Assembly (NCBI GenBank): GCA_024663395.1
Contig: JANFAH010000008.1
Location: forward strand, 558,001 to 622,000
Direction: 5' to 3'
Source of the DNA: Pisolithus tinctorius
Lineage: Eukaryota > Basidiomycota > Agaricomycetes > Boletales > Pisolithaceae
DNA: 64,000 nt
In this document: positions 1 through 11,459 of the stretch, piece by piece
How the letters are laid out: every line of letters begins with the position of its first letter
Position numbering within the stretch: position 1 is the first letter of the stretch
Notes under the pieces: model-generated
Database searches by the model: none
Seen by the model: only the letters and a program-made list of their open reading frames with translations
Told to the model about the DNA's origin: nothing
Position numbers and translations under genes: made by a program

Positions 1-3000
1 TGCAGGGCCAAAGCGTCGGATGAACATTGGGAGATGAAGAAGGAAATGAAACTTCGCCTTAGTAATGAGGATACTTGGTGCACACTGAGCACTGATGCTC
101 AGAAATTCATTGATCGTACAGGACAATTTGGCCTACAGTGGATAATCATCAGTTTGGCGGAACATAGGAGGGGGATGTAACGCACCAAATATACCTCTTT
201 GTCTTCAATCACCGTGTGCCAAAGAAGAACCACAAGTTCACCGATGACGGTCCAGCCATCAAGAACCGTGCGTGGAACGATATCATAGATCAAGTATGGC
301 ATGACTTGGGCGAGGCTCTTGAAATGTTTCCCGATGAGTGCGCCCTTATATCGAACGATGTATTCAGCCCCAAGCGTAGGCGTTTTCAACCCATCTTTGT
401 TCAGGGATTCCAGACGGGTTTGGAACACATTGAGGAGGTGTGACTTATCAAGGATGTAAACAGTTTGGCCCCAGTAGTATTTTACGATGCCGAGGAGGAT
501 TGTGTGGAGAATCTCAGTTGGAGTGTCTTTGTGAACATCCACGCCAGCCATTCCAAGCAATGGGTTGATGTGGTCTTCGAGTGACCGGCCAGCAAGTGCC
601 ACTTCGAATTCACGCTCGAGTTGAGCGCGTACCTCTGCTTCAGGAATAGCAGGTTTCCCCCTGTCCCGCTTTCGCAGCTGCTTTCCGAGGTCTAGAAGGC
701 GGTCCACAATGGCTGCAGTGGCTGCGTCCCGTGTGCCTGTCTGACTGACTGCAGTTTTCACCTTCTCGGTTCCCCCTGATAGCTTTGACATTTCGATTTG
801 CTCCTTTATTTCAGATAGTGTCTTTTCCTGTGTCCGCAGCTCACCAGCCTGAGAACAACTTCCGTGAGATGGTTTCTGATTCAGAGATATGAACTAACCT
901 CAAAAATATCGCTATACCCACTGTCTGACTTCTTCTCAGCCATTGTACCACCTACTCTACATGTTCTACAAAAGTAGTTGCACTTCAGTCCACCATGGCT
1001 GCATTCTTCAGCCTGCATGGGATTATCACCGGCCAAGAAAAGGTTGTATGGGATAAGCATAACCTCTTCGTGGTATTTTGCGTCCCATGTGATAACCCCG
1101 TCACTTGCAGCTTTCCTAGAGTATCATTCAGTCGATGAGGAGATAGACCAACGCTGATCACTTACTGGATAGATTCTTTCACTCCTCGCATAAGTTCTAA
1201 AGGGGCAGCATGCGGAGATGAGGAGACAAACCGCACACAAAACTCCTTCTCAAGCATGTCGCGCGACATAGAAGCATTAGACATGTAAATGACATGGTGC
1301 TTATTCCATTGCTTTGAGACGTTTCCGGACACATCGTCCATAAAAACAATGAGGGGAACCGTTAAAACCATCCGCCCACCCGACTTTTCACGCAGTGAAT
1401 TGGGCATAAGATGGGCATGACGGGCAGAAGACTCTTGATGATATAGTGATGTGAGTCACTTGTTATCAAAGAAGTGGCATGATACTCACCAGTAAAGCCC
1501 ACTCCAAACTCGGCTTTGCATGCCTCAATTTCGGGAAACGTGTGTGTGAACGTTGAGACTTTGACAACAACCATTTCTGGATCAACGGCAAACCCCATCT
1601 GCATGACAATGTCAGAAAAACATAGACTGATGCGAAGAAAAGTCTAGCATACTCCTGTTACTGACACCAGGTGACCCAAGGATAATACTTCTGCTTCGGA
1701 TTCAAACTCCAGTTTTGCCTGAAAGTATTTCTTTGGAATGAAATACTCGCGCGATGCTAGCCGAAGGAGCTCGTTAATGAAAAAAATCTTGTTGTTGTTG
1801 CGAACGCAGGGGGGTGCTAGGTTATCAGGAAGACCTTCAAGCATCTTGTACCCGTGGTGGACCTGGGACATCCGACCATCACCTTCTTCAGGATAGTCTT
1901 GCATGGAGAAGCGGGTGAGGGGATTGGCAAAGTCCTGTACATGGAGTCAGAAAATGAATTTGACAATGCGTCATTACAAACCATTGCGAGTGCCTTGCTG
2001 ATGGAGTTGAGATAGAAGACATTACCAGATGCAGCAGTGACCTTTTCGGTTGGGTTACTGAAAAGATTTTTGATTCGTTCCTGGGTTTTCTTCAAGCTGT
2101 GCAATGAAGGAACACCCGTTGCACCAAGCGATGTCCCCCAATTCAGAATAGATTTTTTCTGGGCCTCTGAAAAGCGAAGACGAGGGGAGCTGAATAGGAG
2201 ATGTGTGGCAAACTCCTGAGCAGGACACAAGTTTCAGGCACACCGAAGGAGATCGAATGACACTCACCTGGATCGATGACCATGGGAATGTTGGGGCATC
2301 ATCAGGAATGTCATGATCCTTTTTCCCCTGGTTGTTACTCCCAAATGAAGTCTCTACATGTTGTTATCAGTTTAGATGTGGGCAAACATGGAGGTCACTT
2401 GCCTTGTATTTCAATGCCTCCATCGGTGGGCTCGAGGTGGTCATCTTCATCGCTGTTGCTATCCTCCATTTCAAGGCCCAATTCATCATCACCATGATGC
2501 AGAGGGCAGCTGAAGAGCACTTCCCCCCGTTCCAACAGGCTGCACATTTCCTCGAAATAATCTGTGTGTACAAATGTGCGGTCAATCATAAACTCACTCC
2601 ACAGCTCCGCAACTGGAAGCTCAAGCTCGTTGTCATAGTTTTCCTCAACACTCTCCCGATGGGCGTCCATTGACGAGGGTGCTTGTGCAGATGACAGAGG
2701 CCCTGGGGTTGGCACCTTGCCATCGGGAACAGCCTGCGCATACCTGTTCTGCAGGTGGCGATCGATGGTGGGAAGCGCATGCGGTGAGAGTGCGCGAGAG
2801 GGGGTAGACTGGGTTGTATCTTCGCGCTCAACTTTGATAAGATGGTGCTGGTGCTTCCTGGACATGTCATGACCCGAAACATGACAGCGCCGCATTGTCT
2901 GAAAAGCACCATGTTTCTTGGGGCATACAAGACATTCTATATGCCCTGATCCACTAACTTCGTGATATACTGGATGTTCAGTCAGTTCTGCATATAAATG

Positions 3001-3138
3001 AGATACAGCGGAGACACCTTTGGGGTCCAATGCAGACTGCGAGGCAGCATGTCTTGTCATTGCAAAATGGCCGAGACTCAGAAGGTGAATGCTGAGGGCT
3101 GGACACACTAGTACGCAGTTTTGTACTTGTATAACCAT
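1..3138 (-). pseudogene. Multi-exon basidiomycete repeat-family protein, C-terminus cut by window edge
   Basis: Reading leftward, the open pieces form one order: a Cys/His-rich N-terminus (CLVC followed by an H-rich stretch, about 3030-2850), an acidic Asp/Glu segment near 2450, then exon-like blocks at 2230-1817, 1904-1644, 1604-1362, 1407-1162 and 791-99. The last blocks carry the motifs DDVSGNVSKQWNKH and DVHKDTPTEILHTILLG, which I recognise from a large family of uncharacterised proteins present in many copies in Agaricomycetes and probably transposon-derived. That recognition is from memory. Function is unknown. Frames change between blocks and most changes look like short introns, but I did not fit every splice site, so the gene may be intact or broken. 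The gene runs off the left end of the window. Start chosen at or downstream of 3138. Confidence 0.45.
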
Positions 3139-3446
3139 CCCTCAACATTCAGCCATGAGGCACACAGCATGATCAGCGCATGCCAGCGATGATTTCTCGC
3201 CGAGGTTGTTGGAATTGCCATTGGATGAAAGTTCAAGTCACATGATCATTTTCGGCAAATTTCGCCTTGCAAATTTTGCCAGAGCACGCCCACTGTTCAA
3301 CATTCAGCGCTTCAGCTTCCCGATCTTGTCCACCTCACTGCCTCTCATCGACACCAAAAATGACGGCCGTCATTAATGTCAATACTGTAAAAAGTCGTCA
3401 TGCATTTGTTCTCGATCCACTGTGTTTTTCTGTCAGGTTTGATAGC
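3139..3446. other. Divergent intergenic gap
   Basis: About 300 bp between the leftward repeat-family gene and the rightward orphan gene. It presumably holds both promoters. No clear TATA box or other motif was recognised. Confidence 0.4.
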
Positions 3447-4111
3447 ATGGCTTCGCCTCAAGACCTACCCGAACACATTGTAAGCCTAGTAATTTCACTC
3501 CCTGTCACCCATCAGACTCAAGTACTGGTTTCAGCCCATAGAAATTTCAGTTCGGGTCCCAGATAGCTATAGCCAAATCATACCAACGTTGGAATGCAGA
3601 AATTCCCGCACAGGCATCCCGCAGACCTTAGGAGTGCGGAGCTTGAGCTTTGAGAGTCAAAGACTGCCCTCGGTATGTTGTTACATGCGCTTTGACACCA
3701 TGATACAATTTTTTCTAGTTTATGTTCCCATTCTTCCCTCTTTCCCCCCAATTCCACCCCCTTGATGGTCGTGCATGGGCATCGCTTGCAAACGAAATTC
3801 AATTTTTCCTTGTACAAGACATCAGTATAGAACAAACTCAACCAGATTGCTACGAAGTCCTGCGGGACATCTTCTGGATGGCATTTGTTGCCGCATACCC
3901 CTCCTTCCCCCATGGAGAATGGCCACAGTGGAATCCGATGATTAGCATGGAGGGCGAGTTCATGTCTTACTGGATGAACATTGACAATGATGCGAGGAAG
4001 AGAGGAGACTCACATATGCAGGATGAAGTTCGAGAATTTGTTTGGGAGGAGATGAAAGACATCACCGAAAAATCTTTAAATATGCATCTTATCCCAGAAT
4101 TCCTTACCTAG
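3447..4111 (+). CDS. Orphan three-exon gene, 187 aa
   Basis: Exons 3447-3479, 3535-3672 and 3719-4111 join in frame. Introns are 3480-3534 (GTAAGC...TTTCAG) and 3673-3718 (GTATGT...TTCTAG), 55 and 46 bp, the usual size for this genome. The central 46-codon exon is open only in the frame required by both splice joins, which supports the model. The product starts MASPQDLPEHI, has an aromatic-rich middle (many F, W and P) and an acidic helical C-terminus. No signal peptide, membrane segment or known domain was seen. In-frame ATGs also occur at 3361 and 3267, so the N-terminus could be longer. I do not recognise a family. Confidence 0.5.
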
Positions 4112-4599
4112 CTCCATCTTCGACGTGATATTGTACTTGTCTGTCAGTCTGTAATATTCTTGAATTTGCATCATTTTCTTATCTGTGCGACCTACAACTG
4201 CGCTCTTGTCAGTCACTTTATTGCTGCAGACCTCAGTGATAATAACGACTCATGTTGGCTGTCATTAGAGGACACTGTTCGAGTGGCCTGCTCACATCGT
4301 CTGTCAGGCATTAACAGGAGCTTGGTACGGCATCAGGATGAATGCCTATGTGACCTCAAGAGTGTAAGGGATTGACCAGTGTTTCATCTCTGACATTATG
4401 AATACTTCGCCCAAGGGCCTATCATAGCTATGGCAGACCCCACACGGACCTCAGAAATTGTTGGCCCCCAATAACGTGTCTAGCGCAGTGTCACTTAGGC
4501 CTCACATCTGAACCGGTCTATTTGGTATTGATGAGGTTCATTTGGTCGATGGCAAAGGTACAGAAGGGAATTTTCGTCAAATGTTAGGTAACGGGCGTG
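4112..4599. other. Gap with no recognised gene
   Basis: Short open frames are present (for example near 4160-4375), but none shows a motif, a splice-consistent extension or repeat similarity. The last part merges into the upstream edge of the decayed DnaJ-like copy. Confidence 0.35.
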
Positions 4600-6312
4600 T
4601 GCAATTTGGCCGTGTAGCTTGGCATAAAGAACCGGCTTGTAAACGGAGAAAGAAACAATTCCGGAATATTAGGTGATATCTTGGTAGATCATGTTGTGGA
4701 ACGTATCTGATACTAAGTTCGGAATGTAGGGAGCACTTCTATGTCTTAGCGAACCTGGTAGGTCCCTACACTAGCTAAGCTGCGAGCGTTTGTTTATTGG
4801 ACTAATCCATTATCCAGCATCACCTTGCGAGCACCGAATCTCGTCTCCAGTCTGCGGTATGTTGGAAAACTGCGTGAAGTCCTCAAACACATCCTCATGA
4901 TGATATCAGGACAAACGGAAGCTGGGTAGAGTGGTCGACTTCTCAGTCATGTTCGGTTTAGAACACTTGAAAAATTTCGTGCGTGTTCGTTGTGTAATAC
5001 CTCAGCCTGTTCATACTGTCGAAATGTAGGTTGGGGAGGTAACATTCTTCGAAAGGCTTCCCTCGATAATGGAAACTCGGCTACACAACGGTGGTTCTGT
5101 AGGCACTGCTGGAGGTCAGTATAACACACAGAACGTGTTCATCGGAAACTTATCACAGCGTAGGGAGTGGTTTGCCGGCTCACCCATTCAATTTGTTATT
5201 TGTCAGTTTGTCGGTGACACGGAATCCATTTGATTGCTGACTTGAGGCATTGCAGAATGCACGCCGTGAAGTTGTGGTTCCCCGTTTGCTCGAAAGGTGC
5301 AACGTCCTTGGCCAACAGACTGGACGGTCGGTACTTCGCGCGATGCGAAACGCGCAGGACGAGGTAGCATCGATATCCCAAACTCTTGGCGCCGGGGTAG
5401 GTGTTGCTATCAGCTAAAATGAATTCAGTGCCCATTTTAGACACAAAAAGTTACTCGAACACATTCGTGCCACCCTCCTCGATGTATGTGAGGGCAATCC
5501 GTGAGGACTTATTTTTCCTCATTCTTCGTTTGCATTCTACTATTATTTGTGTCCTAGTTCCAGACGAACAGATCAAATAGGCGACACTGATCACGATACG
5601 GTTGGTGTGAACCTCTGACGCTCAGTAGCCTAATTTCTGGACACTGCAGACAGGCTAATGCCCGTTCTACGGTAAAAGAGATCGTAGCGCTCCAGATGAC
5701 ACTGCAAGGAGCAGAGGACGAAAATGAAAAGCGAGCGCTAGAGGAAGATATAACAGGAAAGGCGAGGGTATCCTCTTTAAGTCACAACCTCTTGAAGCTG
5801 ACTGTTAGTTCGTTAAAGATTCTGTGGTGCTGTTGGCATGCAGTCTTTTCAGAAGTGGACCAACTATTAGCAAATGTAAGTCAATGCTCGTCTCCAGCTA
5901 TGTTGTTTGACATGGTTCAGGTCGTGGAGTCCGTTCAAAAGAAACAGTATTCCGATACTCTCCGTCAGGGTTTCCGTGAGGTTGCGGAGATTATCAAGGG
6001 AGCACCGCGTATACACCCGGATGATGATATAGCTCACTTGCAGCAGTAAGCGACGACGTCGGGCCTACAGTGTTGATGTACTAAACTGTTGAATAACCGT
6101 TGTTCTAGAATCATGCTCGATGCAGGTGCAGGAATATCGAGGCACGAATTATGGCTTGCCGCTCGAGCTGGGGAGAAAGCCAGGTTTTCAAGAGTTGTGG
6201 GAGGCAAACCCATACTCAGCACCGCAAGCCCTAAAGTGCCCTCCACATCAATTATTCAACAACCACTGGCCGCTGGCAAGACGAGGGAAGGGAGACGCTA
6301 ACTTCGCCTGAG
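4600..6312 (+). pseudogene. Decayed DnaJ-like (DnaJ-X domain) gene, copy 1
   Basis: This stretch is collinear with 18690-20435. The best block reads ...STVKEIVALQ through RALEEDITGKA (about 5660-5770), then splices to ILWCCWHAVFSEVDQLLAN and later to IMLDAGAGISRHELW (about 6110). The order resembles the DnaJ-X domain of fungal J-proteins, where an LEEDxTGKxL segment is followed by an E-V-x-Q-V-L helix; that assignment is from memory. A J-domain trace may lie near 4640. Frames are broken repeatedly upstream of 5690, and the donor after TGKA has become GCGAGG. It lies convergent to a decayed G-alpha copy, exactly as copy 3 lies convergent to the intact G-alpha gene, so both belong to one duplicated segment. 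Confidence 0.45.
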
Positions 6313-6477
6313 TATGTTCAACCTGTAGACAAGGATTGTGATGTTGATGGCTGCTCCTAGGTTCTAGCTTCGCTATTGCGAACGTACATATGTACAGAAG
6401 ATTTTGACATGGTGTGTTGCAAGGGGTCGATTCCCCGCTCAATATCAAAGCCTCCCATCTATCCACTTTACTGTTTC

Positions 6478-7625
6478 CAGGAAGAGCAGGCGGTACGCCA
6501 CAGTTGGAGGCTGTCTTCCGAGCGATCGACGTGTCGATCCACTCGTAGCTGTTAGTCGAAATATAAGATTGGTTGGGGCAAGGAACACGATCACACTCAT
6601 GCAGTCGAAAAATGGCACCTATGACATTTTCATGAGTAATGACGGGTAGCTAGTATAAACTGAACGCCCAGTTCACCGATGATCTCGTACCTTCAAGATC
6701 GTACATGGTCCGTTCCCTTCCCTGATCTAATAAGCTGGCGCGATGATATACCACGGTAAACTTGTGCTCCTAGACACCTACACTGCATAGGTGGGCCAGA
6801 ACGACTCGTAGTCCGAAGGTTCATAATCCCACAAGACGATGTGGTTGATGTCATTTAAGAAGCTTTATATATCGAGGCTTCTTTTTATTGGGTGTTAGCG
6901 TGCAGTAACTCGGTATGATGTTCACTTGATTACATAATCAAATTGGAGCGTACACCTTTCCCTTCAGTGGCTTGCTCACTATCTGACTTGCATCCATTAC
7001 TTTCAATTTTCCCTTCCTGCCGCCATCCTCTCATCCAAACGGCGTGCACTTCTCTGAAGTGATGATGGTCAGTAGATTTCCTGCGAGCTGGGGCCGACAC
7101 GTCTTTCAAGGTTTGTAAGGACGGTTCGCAATGGTGCCAAATGCGGCCTCAAGAGAGTATCTATTGGAAAACTTGCTGGTTGAAGATTGAGAACGACGTC
7201 CTCTCTCGGTGTCTGAAGCGGATGATGAAGGAGTGCGCCTGCTGCCGTTGACTTCCATTGAATGAACTAGGAGATCCAGAACCCCTGCACTATTCTGAAC
7301 GAAGTTGAGATGGATGACGGTTTGTCAGAACGGGGGCTCCCCCATCCACTGATCTGGTGCGTAATGAAGTTGGAAAGACCCAGGTTGTTAAATTGGTTGT
7401 TATCGACTCGGGCAAAAATAGAACATACTCCTTGTTTATGATCCACCTGAAGAGCAGAGGTATCAAACGAAGGTGAGAGGGGATTACAAGCTAGAATGTA
7501 CCACTCTCGCTGCGGCCCAGGAGGGGAGCTTTCACGGGGCCCACGGTGATCCTTTCCTGACGGATTCATTCATCAATGATCCCGCTCATCTTGCGCTCCC
7601 CAGCCGGCTGGAGAGGCTTCGATCA
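6478..7625 (-). pseudogene. Truncated G-protein alpha subunit copy
   Basis: The segment aligns by eye with exons 1-6 of the intact G-alpha gene at 20989-22999 in the same orientation. About 7460-7625 matches exon 1 and intron 1, about 7020-7400 matches exon 3, about 6790-6870 matches exon 4, 6660-6720 matches exon 5 and 6480-6640 matches the start of exon 6. Homology stops abruptly near 6478, so everything after the switch III region, including the NKxD and C-terminal motifs, is missing. Several frameshifts and stops interrupt the rest, and much of the exon 3 insert is deleted. It cannot encode a working GTPase. Confidence 0.65.
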
Positions 7626-8174
7626 TCGTCACTACCGGACCCGAGTATGTGTTTACCTCGGGGGTTGTGTTTTGTCATCTCGATAGCTCCGGTGCTGACG
7701 AAGGATCCTTAGTCTCCGGGAACTTCACCGCTGTCCCCTGCGACGTCAAGTTCTCGCCTTGCTTCTGTCTTCTGCGTACTGAGGTCGAAAGCCTCTTTGG
7801 TATGCGGGGAGCTTGAAAGAGCCAGTAAACCATTTCGCGGTTCGTTCGTTATGGAATAAACAGCAGAGTCAGAGCGTTAACTTCGACTGGAACACAGCAG
7901 GGTTCCCCGCAGGTTGCGGGCTTCTTCTTTTCATTGCATCTCCTGAGATTTATCTCATCGTAGGTTGTGCACCGGATGACACCGTCACATGAGTTTGATC
8001 CTCTGCCAAAGAATTCAATACTCTTCGAACAACAGGTCATATGATTCACACCCGCCGTGGTTTGATTGATGTGGAAAAGCAGGTCTGCCGAATGTCTCCA
8101 CAGCTGTAAGTGTCACGCCGACGTATACTATCTATCGCACAGGAACCCAGGGTTGGAACCTTTATTTATTTATT
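7626..8174. other. Gap with no recognised gene
   Basis: Sequence between the G-alpha fragment and the short DnaJ-like fragment. The left part may be the diverged 5' flank of the G-alpha copy. No splice-consistent coding model was found. Confidence 0.35.
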
Positions 8175-8800
8175 TTTATGTCTGTATTAAGCAGAGATGA
8201 ATGGCGGGCGCTCGAGGATATAGCAGGAAAGGTAAGTATATCCCGAGGTCAAGTAACTTCTAAATGCTGATTGTTTGTTCATCGTAGATCCTGTGGTTCT
8301 ATTCGCGTGAAATCCGCTCAGAAGTGGACCAACTATTAGCGAAGGTAAGCTATGACTCGTGTTCGTAAATGTTTTTGTCACATGGGTTCAGGTCGTGGGT
8401 TACATCAAGGGCGAAACCCCGGCAATGTAGGTGTGCCAGAGATCGTAGAGGCTATTAAGAGAATTTTGCCTATAAACCCGAGGGACGACACGGCTCATTT
8501 GCACCGGTAGGCTACGTCATGAGTCACTCTGGTTGTGGCGTTGCTACTTATGAATTGCTAGATATCTATCCATTTTTCCAGGATGATGCTTGATGCATGC
8601 GCAGGTATATCGAGACATGTATTATGGCTCGCTGCCCGAGCTGCAGGGCAAGCCAGGTTAACAAAGGTTTTTGGAAAGCCACACTCAGCACCCGGAAGGT
8701 TGCTTCAAGTACAAGCCATGAAGCGCTGCCTTTACATTTGGGTGAACATTGCACACTTGAGGTTGGCAAGGAAACTTTGACTTCGCCTGAGTATGTTCAA
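8175..8800 (+). pseudogene. DnaJ-like fragment, copy 2
   Basis: Only the C-terminal DnaJ-X-like part is present: DEWRALEDIAGK, then a good donor (GTAAGT at about 8228), then ILWFYSREIRSEVDQLLAK, a degraded middle, and MLDACAGISRHVLWLAARAA near 8585. The 3' flank (cttcgcctgagtatgttcaa) also matches the end of copy 1. This copy keeps the canonical donor that has drifted in the other two. Upstream exons are absent and the middle exon contains stops, so it is a fragment rather than a gene. Confidence 0.45.
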
Positions 8801-9289
8801 GCTGTGAATCGTGAGATTATTGATTCACATCATATATTTAAGCCGTACAATAACCTCTCATGCTGAGTTGAGCCCGTCCCAGATGTTGAATATACCTATC
8901 CTGGTTGTCAATCCACCCACTCTATCCACCTCGCATCTCGGCTCAAGATTCGGGCCGGCCAGTTCGGGCTGTCACAATATTGCCATACCAAAAGGACTGA
9001 CTACTTGTGTCCCACATGGACTATATTAGCCCGGATGCCAGAAGTACGTATTGCGTGACTTACGGACAACTATCTACCACTTACGGGAGGGCTCTAGGTC
9101 CTATCACGTGACCAATTCGAAAGGCGAGAGCGAGCACACAAAAACACCGACAACTCTGCCGAGCTCGAAGTTGACGTTGAAATATTGTTTGAACCAAAAA
9201 CTTTCCGGAGTCGGGGATCGGCGCGGGCGCCGCCATAAATTAGAGGCCGTCCATGTGGTACTTCCCAGGTCGTTTTACTCTCGAGGACC
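8801..9289. other. Upstream region of MFS transporter 1
   Basis: No coding model. The last 200 bp are weakly similar to the region upstream of the second transporter (13280-13446), so the duplication that made the pair may include some promoter sequence. Confidence 0.35.
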
Positions 9290-11459
9290 ATGTCAAGTGC
9301 GGGGTACCTGGACGGAAAGGACACTGTCACCTCAGTCGACCACGTTGAAAATGCCCAGAGTGTGCCAGGTATTACAAATTACAGGCTCTATAAGCGGCGA
9401 TTTTCAGGGTTGTTAGGCTTCGTCAGTCTCTTCTATTGGTCGCGTTCTTCTTACTGGCTCAACTTCATCCCGGTTCTGTCAGATTATACTCGGAATCGTC
9501 ACTGGGATGCAATGGTCATGGTTCGGACCTATTGCAACTGACAGTGAGCCCCACCGGAATCACTCCACTTGCGCAAGTTGATGCCGTCTCCGTCAGCTGC
9601 CAATGAGTTTGATATCTCATTGGCTCAGGTTAACTGGCTTGGAAACATGGCACTTTGCGTATCCCTTCCTGCTTCATTCCTTGTGCCTGTCATTGCTTCC
9701 CGCTATGGCATACGGCGATGCGTGCGCGGTTTTCCATTTATTTGGTTTATTTGCCTCCAGTCTCATTATTGTATCCTTCTAGTCAGAAATTGGGGGAGTC
9801 ATGTTACTCATCTCTGCTTGGGTCCGCTATGCGGGCACTATTCGTTCATTATCTCCACAGTCTGCCTATGTTCTCCTCTTTTTCGGCCAGGTTGGTCACT
9901 TCTATTCAATGAACTATTCTGTGCCCTGTCACGCTCTGAGTTCCACTATCATAGCTCTTCAGTGCCATCTCGAAACCAGTATTCCCAATATTAGGGCCGG
10001 TGTTTTCGGAGAGGTGGTTTGATCTCAAAAGTCGCACCACGGCAACGATGGCCATTGCTATCGGTAGGCCAGCTTCACTTGCTCCTAAGGTCCGTCTAAT
10101 CTTGGCGCCTAGCTGGTCCGATTGGGTCGGCACTCGGCCAACTTCTCTCCCCTTCTATGAGCACGGTACGACAATCGGTTAGTTGATGTATTGAGGAATA
10201 TTGCTTGGTTACTCACCTCCTAATTGAAATAGATCGTTGTACTCAGTATTATATCCACTGCAGCGCTTCCAGCTGTCCTTCTCATCCTCGATTGGCCCCC
10301 TTCACCACCTAGTAAGTCCGAGAGTGTGCCCCCAATCATACCACACTGACGCTGGCCCGCAGCTTACTCAGGCTCTAAACAACCTCTGTCTTTTACCTCT
10401 CTGTTCCGTGCCACGCTAGGTCTTGCAGTTTCCAAAGAGGCGTATATGTCGCGTCGTGAACGTATTGATTTTGTGATCTTGACGCTTGTCTTTGGCAGCT
10501 TAGACGGTGCAATCAACGTATTGAGCGTCCTATCAGCTCAGTGGTTTGTATGTGTCTTCTCATCCCTGTTTCTGAGTCTGCCTTAACTTCTATCCGTTTG
10601 ATCTATGTGACACAACTCGCGCTCAGCAACCCGTCGGTTATTCAGATACCACATGTGGCCTTCTGGGTGCGACCTTGTTCCTGTCTGGAATTACTGCAGC
10701 TGTATTCTCTGCGCCATTATTTGACCGCGTGTTTACGCATAGTATGGGAGTGACGTTCAAGACCCTTGTTCCTATCGTGTCTTTATTGTGGTTATCGCTG
10801 ATCTGGGCTGGTAAGTGAATTTACCCACATTTTACCGCCAGGTGCTTTTTTCTGACCTTCCGAGACACAGTCAAACCAAACAATGCTGCAGTTCTTTTTA
10901 TTTCCATGGCCGTCATTGGGAGTTGCTGTATGACCATACTGCCACTGGCAATAGAACTTGGGATTGAACTGACAAGAAATGCAAATGGAAGCTCTGCCAT
11001 CTTGTGGTGTTCGTAAGTATGCTGGCCTCTTTCGCTTGAAGAGCTGTTTCGCTGATGACTTCGATAGCGGAAATTTATTTGGTATCATATTAATCATGGG
11101 TAAGTTTCTGCTATCCATGTACATTGGATAGCATGCACTACTATCTGCGTTCATTGACCCCACTCCTCGCAGTGGAAGGTGCTCTCCGTGCTCCGTCGAC
11201 TGCCGATCCGCCTTACAACATGCGTGATGCACTCATCCTCCATGGGTGTGTGGTCATGGTGTTCAGCTCGTCAATCTTTTTCCTCCGTGCTAAGCAGGCC
11301 CGACGTGAAGTCGATGAAGCCATGATAAGGGCCACGGTCCTGGGTACTGTCAATGCCGGTGGGGTTGGTTGGTCTCACAAGACGAGCATGCCAGTTTTGG
11401 AAATGTCGGTTGACCCCACGAATATAGCTGAGGACAAACAAATACATTACATTCCTTGA
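9290..11459 (+). CDS. MFS transporter, FLVCR (SLC49)-like, copy 1
   Basis: Twelve exons join into a 502-aa protein: 9290-9421, 9483-9543, 9597-9721, 9783-9890, 9955-10063, 10113-10177, 10233-10311, 10363-10547, 10627-10810, 10871-11012, 11068-11099, 11173-11459. Every intron is GT-AG, 50-80 bp long, and no internal stop remains. Recognisable stretches are GMQWSWFGPIA, FDISLAQVNWLGN, SAWVRYAGTIRSLSP, a KSRTTATM cytoplasmic loop and VEGALRAPSTADPPYNMR near the C-terminus. These fit the FLVCR-like branch of the major facilitator superfamily, with about twelve hydrophobic segments. Relatives carry haem, choline or other small substrates; the substrate here is unknown. Exon sizes equal those of copy 2 except the first and last, so it is a tandem duplicate. 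The C-terminal tail is longer than in copy 2. Confidence 0.8.

Noticed and set aside
1..3138. Naming the left gene as a specific transposase
   Set aside because: The family is recognised only as a repeated basidiomycete protein; no DDE motif was visible in the part present.
9569..10022. Frameshifts that would make the MFS genes pseudogenes
   Set aside because: Both copies show the same frame changes at the same places; all are resolved by GT-AG introns of 50-80 bp.
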